From Thermomicrobium sp. (GTDB lineage: Bacteria; Chloroflexota; Chloroflexia; Thermomicrobiales; Thermomicrobiaceae): DNA of 64,000 nt. Below the pieces are notes generated by a model. It saw nothing but the letters and a program-made list of their open reading frames with translations, did no database searches and was not told the DNA's origin. The position numbers were made by a program, and so were the translations under genes. Location of the stretch: positions 1 to 64,000 of the forward strand of contig JANXBE010000001.1 of assembly GCA_025060175.1 (NCBI GenBank). Reading direction: 5' to 3'. This document shows positions 26,406 to 37,653 of this stretch, piece by piece; position 1 is the stretch's first letter, and every line of letters begins with the position of its first letter.

Positions 26406-26723
26406 CTACGGTGTCAGCAGCGGCTGGCCGTAAATGTGATAGATGGCGGCCATCGCAGCGAAGATGCTGACCGCGATGACCATACCCCACACAAAGATTC
26501 CGGTCAACAGTCGATTATCGAACTTGAGATGCATATAGTACGCGACGACCAAAACGAACTTCACGATCGCGAACAGGATCAGAATCGGTGCAGTGAGAAC
26601 GCCCAGAGACGACTCGAACACGTAAGTCAGTACCTCCAGGACAGTCGCGATGGTGAGCAAGACGAGAATACGGATCCAGGTGGCTGGCCCTGGGTGTGCC
26701 TCGGCAGCCGGTCGCTCGTGCAT
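26406..26723 (-). CDS. Cytochrome c oxidase subunit IV, bacterial type
   Basis: 105 residues from ATG 26723, preceded by AAGGGAGC. Three membrane helices: ILVLLTIATVLEVLTYVF, LTAPILILFAIVKFVLVVAYY followed by the family tag MHLKFD, and VWGMVIAVSIFAAMAAIYHIY. This is the small prokaryotic subunit IV (CtaF/CoxD). It is last in the coxB-A-C-D operon; the order and spacing (40 bases after coxC) support the call. Confidence 0.85.
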   Translation of the reverse strand: MHERPAAEAHPGPATWIRILVLLTIATVLEVLTYVFESSLGVLTAPILILFAIVKFVLVVAYYMHLKFDNRLLTGIFVWGMVIAVSIFAAMAAIYHIYGQPLLTP

Positions 26724-26763
26724 CGCGCGCTCCCTTCGCAAGCCTCGCCGTCCACCGACCGAT

Positions 26764-27366
26764 TCAATAGGGCATCAGATACACCAGCATGAAGATGATG
26801 ATCCAGACGATGTCGACGAAGTGCCAGTACAGCGTGGTCACGAAGAAGCGTTCAACATGAGCTGGCGTCAGCTTGCCGAAATAGGACAGGAGCCACTGAA
26901 CCAGGAGCCAAACCACACCGATGAAGACGTGCGTACCGTGAAAGCCGGTGAGGACGAAGAAGGTCGTACCGAACAGATTCGCGGTCAGCGTCAACCCCTC
27001 ATGGTAAAAGGTGATGAATTCGTAGTATTGCCCACCGAGGAAGAGGGCGCCAAGCAGGATGGTTCCGAGCAACCAGCCTCGGAACCCACGCATGTCGGCG
27101 CGCTCGAGTGCGGTCAGTGCCATCACGATCGAGAAGCTGGAGAGCAGGAGGACGGCCGCAGACACCGAAGTGTACGGAATATCCAAGACGTCGCGCGGAT
27201 AGGGGGGCTCGAAATACCGACCGCGATACGCGAAGTAGACCCAGATCAGCGAGCCGAAGAACATGCAGTCGCTGGCGAGAAACGTCCACATCATCAACCG
27301 GTTGTGGGAGATACCGGTGGTGGTGTGTTCACCGACCGGCTGCGCCTGCGCGTGCGAGTGGCTCAC
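26764..27366 (-). CDS. ctaE: Cytochrome c oxidase subunit III
   Basis: 200 residues with five membrane segments, the short form typical of caa3 oxidases. Features include LMMWTFLASDCMFFGSLIW, LLGALFLGGQYYEF, the FHGTHVFIGVVWLL block and the final TLYWHFVDIVWIIIFMLVYL. It stabilises the catalytic core and the proton-uptake paths. It lies 107 bases after subunit I and before subunit IV. Confidence 0.95.
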   Translation of the reverse strand: MSHSHAQAQPVGEHTTTGISHNRLMMWTFLASDCMFFGSLIWVYFAYRGRYFEPPYPRDVLDIPYTSVSAAVLLLSSFSIVMALTALERADMRGFRGWLLGTILLGALFLGGQYYEFITFYHEGLTLTANLFGTTFFVLTGFHGTHVFIGVVWLLVQWLLSYFGKLTPAHVERFFVTTLYWHFVDIVWIIIFMLVYLMPY

Positions 27367-27473
27367 TCCGGCACCCCTCCCATGTTCACACTCCGTCCTC
27401 CTCGTTCATCCTGCCAGTCAGACTCGGGCAGGGCAGTAGAAGATCCGCCAACCCCTCCCAGCCCAGAACTCAC

Positions 27474-29393
27474 TCACGAGACGTGCGCCTCTTCGTGCTC
27501 GATCGCCGGCTCGAAGTGCCAGCCGAGCAGTCCGAAGAACACCACGAGCGCTCCCAGGCCGACGACCGGGAATCCGAGCGATCCCAGCGTTTCAGTACCG
27601 TGCATGACCATGCCCGCTGCCATGGCAGTCAACCCAGCGGACACGATCATTGGCCACCAGGACGGCTTGGGGAGATGGACCCCAGCTGGAAGCCCGTGAC
27701 CTGGATTGTCCTGGTGGAACGTTGCTGGCTTGCGGCGCTCGGAGATGTCGGTCGCAGCAGCGTCGTGATGACCGTCGCCGTACTTCTCCAGCCAGAACGC
27801 ATCGCTACCGCGCACAGTCGGGATGACCGCGAAGTTGTAGGCGGGTGGCGGAGACGGAATCGTCCACTCGAGCGTCCGGCCGTCCCACGGATCGGCAGGC
27901 GCGTCTGCAGGCCGCCGCATCGTCTTCAGCACGTTGAGCAAGAGCACGACCTGGGCGAGCCCGAGGACGAAGGCACCGACGGTGATGACCATATTCCAGG
28001 TGCCCCACCCGGTCTCGGCCGAGTAGGTGAAGTAGCGCCGCGGCATGCCGTCGAGGCCCACGAAGTGCATCGGGAAGAAGGTGAGGTTCATACCGAGGAA
28101 CGTGAGCCAGAAGTGAAGACTGCCGAGCCGCTCGTCCAAGAGACGACCGTACATCTTCGGGAACCAGTAGTAGGTGGCGCCGAGGAGCGCCATCACGATG
28201 ACACCGAAGATGACGTAGTGGAAGTGGGCGACGATGAAGTACGAATCGTGCTGCTGATAGTCCAGGGGCACCGTCGCGTGCATGACGCCAGTGACGCCGC
28301 CGATCATGAGGAGCCACACGGCGGCGGAGGCGAACTTCATCGGCGCCTTGAAGTCGATGGAGCCGCCCCACATCGTCGCGAGCCAGTTGAACACTTTCAC
28401 GCCCGTCGGAATACCGATCAACATCGTCGACGCGGCGAACAGCGCATTGGGAACCGGGCCGAGACCGACCGTGAACATGTGGTGAGCCCAGACGAAGAAG
28501 CTCAGGAAGGCGATCGCGATACCAGCGAAGATGACGAAGGGAGCACCGAACAATGGCTTACGCGAGAAGGTCGGAAGGATCTCCGAGATGATTCCCATCG
28601 GGGGCAAGACCAGGATGTAGACCTCGGGATGACCGAAGATCCAGAACAGGTGTTGCCAGATGACCGGGTCACCGCCGTGTACCGGGTTGAGGAAGAGCGT
28701 ATCGAAGTAGCGGTCGAACATGATCACGAAGAGTCCGACCGTCAAAGAGGGGAAGGCGAGCAGGATCAGGATCGCAGTGATCAGGACCATCCAAACGTAG
28801 ACCGGCATGCGCATCAAGGTCATGCCCGGTGCGCGCATGTTCACGATCGTCACGAAGAAGTTGAGCGCACCGGCGATCGAGCTGATACCCAGCACTTGCA
28901 GACCGAGATTCCAGAAGTCCAGGCCCGGCCCAGCCGAGTAGAGTCGGCTGCTGGACAAGTTGGCATACCCAGTCCATCCTGCGTCAGGCGCATGGCCGAA
29001 GAGGAAACTCGACCACAGAAGGAGAGAGCCGAAGAGGAACGACCAGTAGGAGAAGGCATTGAGGCGTGGGAAGGCGACGTCCCGCGCACCGATCATCAAC
29101 GGCACTACGATGTTGAAGAAGGCCGCGTTCAGCGGCATGGCCACGGCGAAAATCATCATCGTGCCATGCATGGTCATGATTTCGTTGTACGTCTTCGGAC
29201 CGAGGAAGTGCATATCGGGTTGCGCGAGCTGGATGCGCATCAGGAGCGCCAACAACCCTGCGAGCAGGAGATAGATGATGGATGTCCAGTAGTACAGAAG
29301 GCCGATCTTCTTGTGGTCGACCGTCGTCAACCACTCGACCACCGCGGAGCGTCGGTAACCAGCCTGCTCGAGTCGAATCGCTGCCTCAGCCAT
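27474..29393 (-). CDS. ctaD: Cytochrome c oxidase subunit I
   Basis: 639 residues, the haem-copper catalytic subunit that reduces O2. The copper-B site and His-Tyr crosslink are in FWIFGHPEVYILVLPPMGI, the His pair is in FFVWAHHMFTVG, the proximal haem ligands are in VAHFHYVIFG, and MHGTMMIFAVAMPLNAAFFN carries the first haem-a histidine. Twelve core helices are followed by a C-terminal extension with two more hydrophobic segments (WWPMIVSAGLTAMAAGMV and LGALVVFFGLLGW). It is located between subunits II and III. Confidence 0.97.
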   Translation of the reverse strand: MAEAAIRLEQAGYRRSAVVEWLTTVDHKKIGLLYYWTSIIYLLLAGLLALLMRIQLAQPDMHFLGPKTYNEIMTMHGTMMIFAVAMPLNAAFFNIVVPLMIGARDVAFPRLNAFSYWSFLFGSLLLWSSFLFGHAPDAGWTGYANLSSSRLYSAGPGLDFWNLGLQVLGISSIAGALNFFVTIVNMRAPGMTLMRMPVYVWMVLITAILILLAFPSLTVGLFVIMFDRYFDTLFLNPVHGGDPVIWQHLFWIFGHPEVYILVLPPMGIISEILPTFSRKPLFGAPFVIFAGIAIAFLSFFVWAHHMFTVGLGPVPNALFAASTMLIGIPTGVKVFNWLATMWGGSIDFKAPMKFASAAVWLLMIGGVTGVMHATVPLDYQQHDSYFIVAHFHYVIFGVIVMALLGATYYWFPKMYGRLLDERLGSLHFWLTFLGMNLTFFPMHFVGLDGMPRRYFTYSAETGWGTWNMVITVGAFVLGLAQVVLLLNVLKTMRRPADAPADPWDGRTLEWTIPSPPPAYNFAVIPTVRGSDAFWLEKYGDGHHDAAATDISERRKPATFHQDNPGHGLPAGVHLPKPSWWPMIVSAGLTAMAAGMVMHGTETLGSLGFPVVGLGALVVFFGLLGWHFEPAIEHEEAHVS

Positions 29394-29525
29394 CGGTGTC
29401 CTCCTGCACCGTCCTGTCAGCGCGGCGTCTCATCGCGTGGCGCATTCGGGTCTTCTCACCTGCCACGAACCGCAGCTCGACACTCCCCACCGCAGCGCTG
29501 CTCTCTCGAGGTTCCTCTCGACATT

Positions 29526-30620
29526 CTACTGCGAACGCAGGTACGCGACGATGGCGTCCACCTCTTCCGGGGTGAGCAATTGGTTCTGCTGGGCGCGGAT
29601 CTTCCACCACTTTTCCGCCATGATCGAATACGGCTTGACGGCTTCGGTCTCGGCGATCCACCGATGCAGATTCTCCGGCGTGTTCGGCAGGAAGGCGGCC
29701 ACGGTCTGTCGCTCGGAGAAGTACGCCAAGTTCGGCCCGACGGCGAGAATCTTGTTGATCGGCGTCGACGGGTCGTAGGTGGGATTCATGCTGTGACAAC
29801 CGGCGCAGCCTGCCGCACCTTCGAACAGCTGCTTACCGGTCGCCGCAAGCGTACCCGGGGCTGGATCGGGTGCCGGTCGGCGGTGCTTGTCCACCCAGGC
29901 GTCGAATTCCTGTTGAGAGTGCACGACGACGCGAAACTGCATGTGGGCGTGTTGAGCGCCGCACAGTTCAGCGCACTGACCGTAAAACACCCCGGTCTCT
30001 TCCGGCGTGAAGACGAGGGTGTTCTCGCGCCCAGGAATCGCATCGACTTTGCCTGCAAGACGCGGAGGCCAGAACGAGTGAATGACATCTTGTGAAGTGA
30101 TCGAGAGAACGACTGGACGATCGACGACGAGGTGGAGGTCTCCGGCCGTGACGATCCCGAACTCAGGGTACCGGAACTCCCACCACCACTGGTGCCCGAT
30201 CACCTGGACGCGCAAGGCGTTGCTTCCCGGGCCAGGATCCCGGTTCAGCTGGAAGACGAGGCGCGTCGACGGAATCGCGATCAGCGCCAGAATGATTGCT
30301 GGAATGAGCGTCCAGGCGATCTCGAGGCGGGGATTGCCATGCACTTGTGCAGGGATCCGCGTATCGCCGGGCTTGCGCCGGAAGAGGACGATGTTCAGGA
30401 GCATCCAAACGGTCACGAGGAGGAAGACCGCGACCGAGAGCCACCAGACCGGTACGACGAAGAGATCCCAGATGTGACGAGCCTGGTCACCAGCCGGGTC
30501 GGACGTCGAGGCGATCTTCCCGCCGATGACGCCGCAACCACTCGTCGAGGAGGCGAGTCCGATCAAGGAGATGACTGATACCCAGGAGCGCCGGAGCCGG
30601 ATCGCTCTGGTCTTCTTCAC
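29526..30620 (-). CDS. ctaC: Cytochrome c oxidase subunit II with fused cytochrome c
   Basis: 364 residues from GTG 30620. A lipoprotein-like leader (SVISLIGLASSTSGC) precedes two membrane helices (LSVAVFLLVTVWMLLNIVLF and IAWTLIPAIILALIAI). The CuA domain follows, with HQWWWEFRYPEFG and the site GQCAELCGAQHAHM. A C-terminal cytochrome c domain with CAGCH and a late Met (YSIMAEKW) makes it a caa3-type subunit. It accepts electrons from cytochrome c donors. It is the first gene of the operon. The lipobox is weak, without Leu at -3. Confidence 0.95.
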   Translation of the reverse strand: MKKTRAIRLRRSWVSVISLIGLASSTSGCGVIGGKIASTSDPAGDQARHIWDLFVVPVWWLSVAVFLLVTVWMLLNIVLFRRKPGDTRIPAQVHGNPRLEIAWTLIPAIILALIAIPSTRLVFQLNRDPGPGSNALRVQVIGHQWWWEFRYPEFGIVTAGDLHLVVDRPVVLSITSQDVIHSFWPPRLAGKVDAIPGRENTLVFTPEETGVFYGQCAELCGAQHAHMQFRVVVHSQQEFDAWVDKHRRPAPDPAPGTLAATGKQLFEGAAGCAGCHSMNPTYDPSTPINKILAVGPNLAYFSERQTVAAFLPNTPENLHRWIAETEAVKPYSIMAEKWWKIRAQQNQLLTPEEVDAIVAYLRSQ

Positions 30621-30690
30621 GCGTCCCGTTCCTTCCCCGCAGCACATCCCCTGTCGCTCCGGGCGCGCGAACGGCCAGGAGCCCGGCGCT

Positions 30691-30719
30691 ATTCTACCCA
30701 GGCTGGTGAAGCCTGTCAC
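30691..30719 (-). promoter_or_regulatory. Promoter of the cox operon
   Basis: On the minus strand GTGACA (30714-30719) and TAGAAT (30691-30696) are 17 bases apart, about 70 bases before the ctaC start. Confidence 0.65.
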
Positions 30720-30837
30720 GAGTCGGAGGGCACTGGGAAAGCGAATCGGCCGAGGCCTCGGTGAGCATCCGCGCACCGGAGTGGGATCGGGAGCTGTCGC
30801 CGCTGTCTCGTGGTTGCCAACCTGTCGATCGTGGCGC

Positions 30838-30866
30838 TTGTGCGGTGCTCGTCAGCTGATTACACT
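30838..30866 (+). promoter_or_regulatory. Promoter of acetyl-CoA synthetase gene
   Basis: TTGTGC (30838-30843) and TACACT (30861-30866) are 17 bases apart, about 65 bases before the acs start. It is divergent to the cox promoter. Confidence 0.55.
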
Positions 30867-30931
30867 ACGGAACAGACACGCTCGTTCAACGAAACCCGCT
30901 TCGGCGTTCGACGGAACGAAGGGAGACGCAG

Positions 30932-32920
<1,989 letters not shown>

Positions 32921-32944
32921 GAGCGACGCGCTGCGTCACAATGG

Positions 32945-32973
32945 ACGGCGGAGCCGAGCGGCTCCGCCGTTTC
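32945..32973 (+). terminator. Intrinsic terminator after acsA
   Basis: ACGGCGGAGCC (32945-32955) pairs with GGCTCCGCCGT (32960-32970), an 11-bp stem with loop GAGC, followed by TTTCTCGT. It lies 24 bases after the acsA stop. Confidence 0.8.
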
Positions 32974-33013
32974 TCGTGTCTACCGTCTGTCTGCAGCGAT
33001 TGTGAGGTTCGGA

Positions 33014-34201
33014 ATGCCGACACCGGTCATCGTCAGTGCAGTGCGAACTCCCATCGGCAGGTTCGGTGGTAGTCTGAAGGACATTCCAGCCTGGCGTCTC
33101 GGCGCGGTGGTGATCCGGGAGGCGCTCCGTCGGTGTGCTGTCGATCCGGCATCGGTCGACGAAGTGCTGCTCGGCAATGTCCTCCAGGCTGGACAGGGGA
33201 TGAACCCAGCTCGGCGGGCAGCACTCACGGCTGGTTTGCCGGATCGCGTGCCTGCGATGACGATCAATATGGTCTGTGGCTCAGGGCTTCGCGCCGTCGC
33301 GATGGCGGCACAAGCGATCATGCTCGGCGAAGCGGCGATCGTCGTGGCCGGTGGCATGGAAAGCATGTCGCAAGCCCCGTATCTGCTCGCGGAGGCACGC
33401 TTCGGATACCGTCTGGGGCACGGAACGTTGGTGGACTCGATGCTCTCGGATGGCCTCACGGACGCGTTCGAGAGCTGCCACATGGGGATCACGGCGGAAA
33501 ACATCGCGCGTGCCTACGGTATCGGGCGAGAAGAGCAGGATCGCTATGCGCTCGAGAGCCAGCAGCGCGCGGCACAGGCCTGGATGAAGGGGGCGTTCGC
33601 TGAGGAAATCGTGCCCGTGGAGGTCAGCGGGAAGCAGGGAACGACCATCGTTGAACGCGACGAGCACGTGCGACCAGAGACGACGCTCGAGACGCTCGCG
33701 AAACTCCGACCGGCTTTCGATCCGGAGGGGACGGTGACCCCAGGGAATGCCTCGGGGATCAACGACGGAGCGGCTGCAGTCGTCGTCATGGAACAGGGTC
33801 GTGCCCGAGAACTCGGGATCGAGCCGTTGGCCGTCATCCGTTCGTGGGCATGGGCAGGAGTGCCGCCGAGATTCATGGGCCTCGGACCGATCCCGGCACT
33901 GCGGCGAGCGCTCGAACGGGCTGCCCTGACGGTCGGAGACCTCGATCTCTACGAAGTCAACGAGGCCTTCGCAGTCCAAGTGCTCGCGGTGCAGCGCGAG
34001 CTCGGTCTCGACCCCGACCGACTGAACATTGCGGGCGGTGCGATCGCTCTCGGTCATCCCATCGGTGCGAGTGGGGCGCGTATCCTGGTGACGCTGGTGC
34101 ACGCCTTGCGCAGAACGGGCGGCCGACGGGGTGCAGCGGCGTTGTGCATCGGGGGCGGAATGGGGATCGCGATGGTCGTCGAGCGTCCTGCGGAGCAGTG
34201 A
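33014..34201 (+). CDS. Acetyl-CoA acetyltransferase (thiolase)
   Basis: 395 residues from ATG 33014 ([20 protein letters not shown]); GAGG six bases upstream favours it over GTG 33002. Thiolase active sites are complete: nucleophile Cys in [30 protein letters not shown], His in [17 protein letters not shown], and the C-terminal Cys in [17 protein letters not shown]. It may act in acetoacetyl-CoA synthesis or beta-oxidation; acetyl-CoA synthetase next door suggests acetyl-CoA metabolism. Substrate range cannot be told from sequence. Confidence 0.93.
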   Translation: MPTPVIVSAVRTPIGRFGGSLKDIPAWRLGAVVIREALRRCAVDPASVDEVLLGNVLQAGQGMNPARRAALTAGLPDRVPAMTINMVCGSGLRAVAMAAQAIMLGEAAIVVAGGMESMSQAPYLLAEARFGYRLGHGTLVDSMLSDGLTDAFESCHMGITAENIARAYGIGREEQDRYALESQQRAAQAWMKGAFAEEIVPVEVSGKQGTTIVERDEHVRPETTLETLAKLRPAFDPEGTVTPGNASGINDGAAAVVVMEQGRARELGIEPLAVIRSWAWAGVPPRFMGLGPIPALRRALERAALTVGDLDLYEVNEAFAVQVLAVQRELGLDPDRLNIAGGAIALGHPIGASGARILVTLVHALRRTGGRRGAAALCIGGGMGIAMVVERPAEQ

Positions 34202-34238
34202 GCTGGCTGCTCGCGCTGGCGCGGACGGAGCGTCGGTT

Positions 34239-34259
34239 GCTGGCCACGGCGTGGCCAGC
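34239..34259. terminator. Hairpin between convergent thiolase and recF
   Basis: GCTGGCCAC (34239-34247) pairs with GTGGCCAGC (34251-34259) across a 3-base loop in the 64-base gap between the two stops. No T run is present. It could work on both strands. Confidence 0.5.
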
Positions 34260-34265
34260 GGCGTG

Positions 34266-35483
34266 TCATCCCTGCCCCACGGTCACTCGGGGATCGTCGA
34301 ACTCGATGTGCCCGTCCACCAGCCGCGCGAGCGGCAGCGAGGCGAGGGTGTGGTCGTGCAAGGTCGAGGGATCGGCGGCAGTGAGCAGTTTTTGGGCAGG
34401 GATCGTCGCGAGTGACAGGAGTAACCGCCGTCGATGGTCATGGTCCAGCTCGGACAGCGCGTCGTCGAGCAGGAGCAGCGGCCAGTCCGCCGTCGCGCGG
34501 TGAATCGCTCGGATCTCCGCCAACTTTGCGGCGATGACTGCTAGGCGCTGCACTCCTCGGGAACCGATAACGGCGAGCAGCTCGCCGTCCAGGATCCACT
34601 GGAGGTCGTCGCGATGCGGACCGACGAGGGTGTTTCCGCGACGCAGTTCATCCAGACGGGACTCCTCGATGGACTGTCGATACCGGAGGCCGACCAGTGC
34701 TTGCGCTTCCGCGGCGGGAAGCTCGCAGACTTCCCCGGCGATCGACTCGGGGAGCGGAATACTGGATTGGTAGCGAGCGGTCAGTGTCCGTGGTCGCGCA
34801 GTGAGCCGACTGAACTCGGTCGTCAGGTCCCGCGCCCAGGTGGTGACGAAGCGTAACCGCGCGACGATCAGGTACGTCCCGTAGGTGATAATCTGCTCAT
34901 CCCAGAATGCCAGCTGTTCCTCGATGGTTCGCCGATCCTGGCTCTGCAGTTGCTTGAGAAGACTGTTCCGTTGCTCGAGACAACGGGAGTAGTGAGCGAG
35001 CGAGCGGAGGTAGGCCGGATCGATCGTCGACAAGAGGATGTCGAGAAAGCGACGACGAACGTGAGGACTTCCCGAAACGAGTTCGATGTCCTCCGGCGAG
35101 AAGAGGACGACGCGTAGTGTCCCCACGAAGTCGAGCGCTCGAACCGCCCGACCGTCACGCCGGTAGCGTTTGCTCACGGAGGCATCAGCGCGCTCGGCGA
35201 GCAGCGTGATCTCCAGGGTATGGCGACCGGTGGATGTCTCCAGGTGACCGACGAGGCGCGCGTACGGCGGCAGCCCGAGTTCGCGTCCGCTCGTCAGGTT
35301 GATGAGATTGCGCTCGCTCGACACGCGGAACGACTTCGTCGTGGCCAAGAGGTAGAGGGCTTCCACCAGGCTGGTCTTGCCCGCACCGTTCGAGCCGACG
35401 AGACGGAGACCAGTCGGAGCCCAGTCGAGCTGCAAGTGCCGGAAGCAACGAAACTCTTCCAGCTCGAGCCTACGGATCTGCAT
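34266..35483 (-). CDS. recF: DNA replication and repair protein RecF
   Basis: 405 residues, SMC-like ABC ATPase that helps load RecA at gaps. It starts MQIRRLELEEFRCFRHLQLD. Walker A is GSNGAGKT (30-37), the family block is TTKSFRVSSERNLI, VLFSPEDIELVSGSPHVRRRFLD follows, the signature region is GSRGVQRLAVIAAKLAE, and Walker B is PLLLLDDALSELD. It lies 70 bases downstream of dnaN on the same strand, the classic dnaN-recF order. Confidence 0.95.
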   Translation of the reverse strand: MQIRRLELEEFRCFRHLQLDWAPTGLRLVGSNGAGKTSLVEALYLLATTKSFRVSSERNLINLTSGRELGLPPYARLVGHLETSTGRHTLEITLLAERADASVSKRYRRDGRAVRALDFVGTLRVVLFSPEDIELVSGSPHVRRRFLDILLSTIDPAYLRSLAHYSRCLEQRNSLLKQLQSQDRRTIEEQLAFWDEQIITYGTYLIVARLRFVTTWARDLTTEFSRLTARPRTLTARYQSSIPLPESIAGEVCELPAAEAQALVGLRYRQSIEESRLDELRRGNTLVGPHRDDLQWILDGELLAVIGSRGVQRLAVIAAKLAEIRAIHRATADWPLLLLDDALSELDHDHRRRLLLSLATIPAQKLLTAADPSTLHDHTLASLPLARLVDGHIEFDDPRVTVGQG

Positions 35484-35553
35484 GTGTCATTGCCTCATCG
35501 ACGAACAGGGTGCAACGGGTGGCCGGTTGCGTCGCGGAGTCCGTCGATCGACC

Positions 35554-36696
35554 TTACGCGGTGCCGATGACCATGGGCATGACGACGTGGACGAACGACT
35601 CGTCGGAGACGGGCCGGAAGACCCCGGCGGCGTTGGGTGACGTCATCTCGATCGCGATTTCGGTCGCCTTCACGACGGAGAGGATATCCGTCAGGTACCG
35701 ACCGTTGAAGGCGATGGTGGCCTCCGGCCCGTCGACGCGGGCCGGGAGCACGTCCTCGGTCTCGCCGGCATCGGCGGCCTGTGCCGACACGATCAGCGAA
35801 CCGGGGTCGAGTTCGGAGTCGCCAGGGACGAACTGCAGTTTCACGACCTCGTTGTTGGACTGTGCGAAAATCTTGGCTCGACGGGCCGCTGCCAGAAAGG
35901 TTTCCCGGTCGACCGTGACGCGAGTGCGCCATTGCTTGGGAATGATCTGGCGGAACTCCGGAAAGCTCCCATCGATCAACCGCGAGAGAAATTCGAAGCG
36001 TCCGCTGCGAGCGAGCAGTTGGCTGCGGTTCGGGGTGACGAGGAGAGCAACGGTCTCGTCGCCGTCGGAGAGGACACGGGCGAGTTCTCCGAGTGCCTTC
36101 GCGGGTACGATGACCGCCAGGTCTGCCGCCGGCGGTTGCGCGAGCGACACGGTGCGGACCGAGAGCCGAAAGCCATCGGCTGCAGCGAACGTGAGTTCCT
36201 GGCCCCTGAACTCCAGGAGTACACCAGCGAGGACCGGCCGGCTATCGTCGGTGGCAGCAGCGAAAACGACTTGGCTCACCGCCTCACGCAGATCCTCGGT
36301 GCCGATGGTGGCTGTCGGTGGTTGCTCGCCGATCCGCGCGATGGTGGGGAAGTCCTCTGCAGGGAGTCCGGGGATTCGTGCCTTCGAGGTACCACAGGTG
36401 ACGCGGAGATCCGTTTGCCCAGGAGAAGCGACCAGGGTCAGGTCTTGTCGAGGCAGGCTGCCGACGAACTCGGAGAACACGTCAGCGCGGACGCTCAGCT
36501 GACCCGGCTCGAGGACCTCGGCAGGACATACGACGCTGAGCGCGATCTCGAGATTGGTTGCCGTGACGCGGAGCGTGTTGTCAGCCGCAACGAGAAGCAG
36601 GTTGCTCAAGATGGGGAGCGTCGACCGCCGGGCAACTGCGCGGGATACTTGATGCAGCGCTCGCTCGAGTTCGGCCTGGTGGCACCGCAACTGCAC
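35554..36696 (-). CDS. dnaN: DNA polymerase III beta sliding clamp
   Basis: 380 residues from GTG 36696 (MQLRCHQAELERALHQVSRA); GGGAGGAG seven bases upstream fixes this start over the earlier in-frame ATG. Three clamp domains are recognisable, with STLPILSNLLLVA, PVLAGVLLEFRGQELTFAAADGF and, at the end, FVHVVMPM. The ring tethers the polymerase to DNA. dnaA is not beside it, unlike in many genomes, and no DnaA-box cluster was seen. The leader shares an element with rplI-dnaB. Confidence 0.96.
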   Translation of the reverse strand: MQLRCHQAELERALHQVSRAVARRSTLPILSNLLLVAADNTLRVTATNLEIALSVVCPAEVLEPGQLSVRADVFSEFVGSLPRQDLTLVASPGQTDLRVTCGTSKARIPGLPAEDFPTIARIGEQPPTATIGTEDLREAVSQVVFAAATDDSRPVLAGVLLEFRGQELTFAAADGFRLSVRTVSLAQPPAADLAVIVPAKALGELARVLSDGDETVALLVTPNRSQLLARSGRFEFLSRLIDGSFPEFRQIIPKQWRTRVTVDRETFLAAARRAKIFAQSNNEVVKLQFVPGDSELDPGSLIVSAQAADAGETEDVLPARVDGPEATIAFNGRYLTDILSVVKATEIAIEMTSPNAAGVFRPVSDESFVHVVMPMVIGTA

Positions 36697-36710
36697 GAAT
36701 CGCTCCTCCC

Positions 36711-36726
36711 GGGTGTTCGTACACAC
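36711..36726 (-). promoter_or_regulatory. Palindrome-like element in the dnaN leader
   Basis: Plus-strand GGGTGTTCGTACACAC; its first 14 bases are identical to the element in the rplI-dnaB leader. It lies between the -10 and the ribosome site. Arms GTGT/ACAC flank TCGT. Confidence 0.5.
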
Positions 36727-36737
36727 TCTCGGATGGT

Positions 36738-36746
36738 ATTATACCA
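36738..36746 (-). promoter_or_regulatory. Extended -10 promoter of dnaN-recF
   Basis: Minus-strand TGGTATAAT (TATAAT at 36738-36743) is a consensus extended -10, about 42 bases upstream of the dnaN start. No good -35 was found. Confidence 0.65.
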
Positions 36747-36994
36747 GCCTACCGGTCGAGTCTCGACCACGTCCTTGGCCGCAACGCGTCGCTTGCTCGG
36801 TCTGCCGGGTTCCGATACGGCCGCGGTGGCGTCGATCGATGGGACGCGGCTGCGATCGTCGGAGACCACGCCCCTCGCCGACAATCGCCTCCGGCTCCGT
36901 TCGGCGACGACGCTGACCGTCGCACGCGCAGGTACCAGGCTCAGCGACCACTCCGCGACGGCTGGCGACGAGATAGAGAGGGGTGAGGGGGCGT

Positions 36995-37023
36995 TTGGGG
37001 CGGACCGGGATCTCGAGTATGAT
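36995..37023 (+). promoter_or_regulatory. Promoter of the possible annealing-protein gene
   Basis: TTGGGG (36995-37000) and TATGAT (37018-37023) are 17 bases apart, about 34 bases before the ATG at 37057. The promoter is divergent to dnaN. Confidence 0.5.
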
Positions 37024-37056
37024 TAGCACGGATGTTCGACTCGAGAGGAGTGAACG

Positions 37057-37653
37057 ATGGCGACCGAGCGGACAGAGCGACCGGGGTTCGACCCCTCGAA
37101 GTTTTTGACGAAAGTGAACGGCAACGACTACCTGGAAGTGAAGTGGCGCCTGCTGTGGTTCAGGACGGATCACCCGGACGGGGAGATCGAAACCGAGCTC
37201 ATGCACCATGCGGACGGCGTCGCGATCTTCCGTGCCCGCGTGCGGATACCGGGCGGCGGTTCGGCGACCGGGTGGGGAAGCGAGTCCGCTGATGACTTCG
37301 TCGACTATCTCGAAAAGGCTGAGACGAAGGCACTCGGACGCGCGTTAGCTGCACTCGGATATGGAACGCAGTTCTGCCCTGACTTCGAGTTCGGAGCAGC
37401 CGATCACCGTGTCGTCGACGCGCCGATCGAGAGTGGTCGACTCGCAAGGCGACGAGGGGCGAGCGGACGAGCGACACCGCGGCAGCTCGAATACGTACGT
37501 GACATGGCGCGTCGTCTCGGCATGACAGAGGATGAGTTGGAAGCTCAGGTTCGCGAACAGTTCGGCACCGGGCTCGAGGGCTTGGGTCGGCAGGATGCCT
37601 CGACGTTCATCGAGATGCTTCGGCAGCGGCGGCACGTCCACGAAGCCGCCTGA
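37057..37653 (+). CDS. Possible Rad52-like single-strand annealing protein
   Basis: 198 residues with a strong GAGAGGAG ribosome site. The N-terminal ~110 residues (NDYLEVKWRLLWFRTDHPDG, then IFRARVRIPGGGSATGWGSE, and EKAETKALGRALAALGYGTQ) resemble the layout of Rad52-fold annealing proteins: a strand-rich core, then a helix with T/S-AL-RAL. The C-terminal segment (ATPRQLEYVRDMARRLGMTE, then DASTFIEML) is a small helical module often found at the end of phage-type recombination proteins. Its position divergent from dnaN-recF fits a DNA-repair role. The assignment is inference from pattern, not clear homology. Confidence 0.5.
   Translation: MATERTERPGFDPSKFLTKVNGNDYLEVKWRLLWFRTDHPDGEIETELMHHADGVAIFRARVRIPGGGSATGWGSESADDFVDYLEKAETKALGRALAALGYGTQFCPDFEFGAADHRVVDAPIESGRLARRRGASGRATPRQLEYVRDMARRLGMTEDELEAQVREQFGTGLEGLGRQDASTFIEMLRQRRHVHEAA

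Noticed and set aside
27108-30095. 995-codon open frame on the plus strand opposite the cox genes
   Set aside because: It is antisense to ctaD/ctaC/ctaE, whose motifs are unambiguous. Its product is His/Glu/Arg-rich without any domain, a typical GC-rich shadow.
36697-37056. Replication origin beside dnaN-recF
   Set aside because: No DnaA-box cluster and no AT-rich unwinding stretch are visible, and dnaA is not adjacent.
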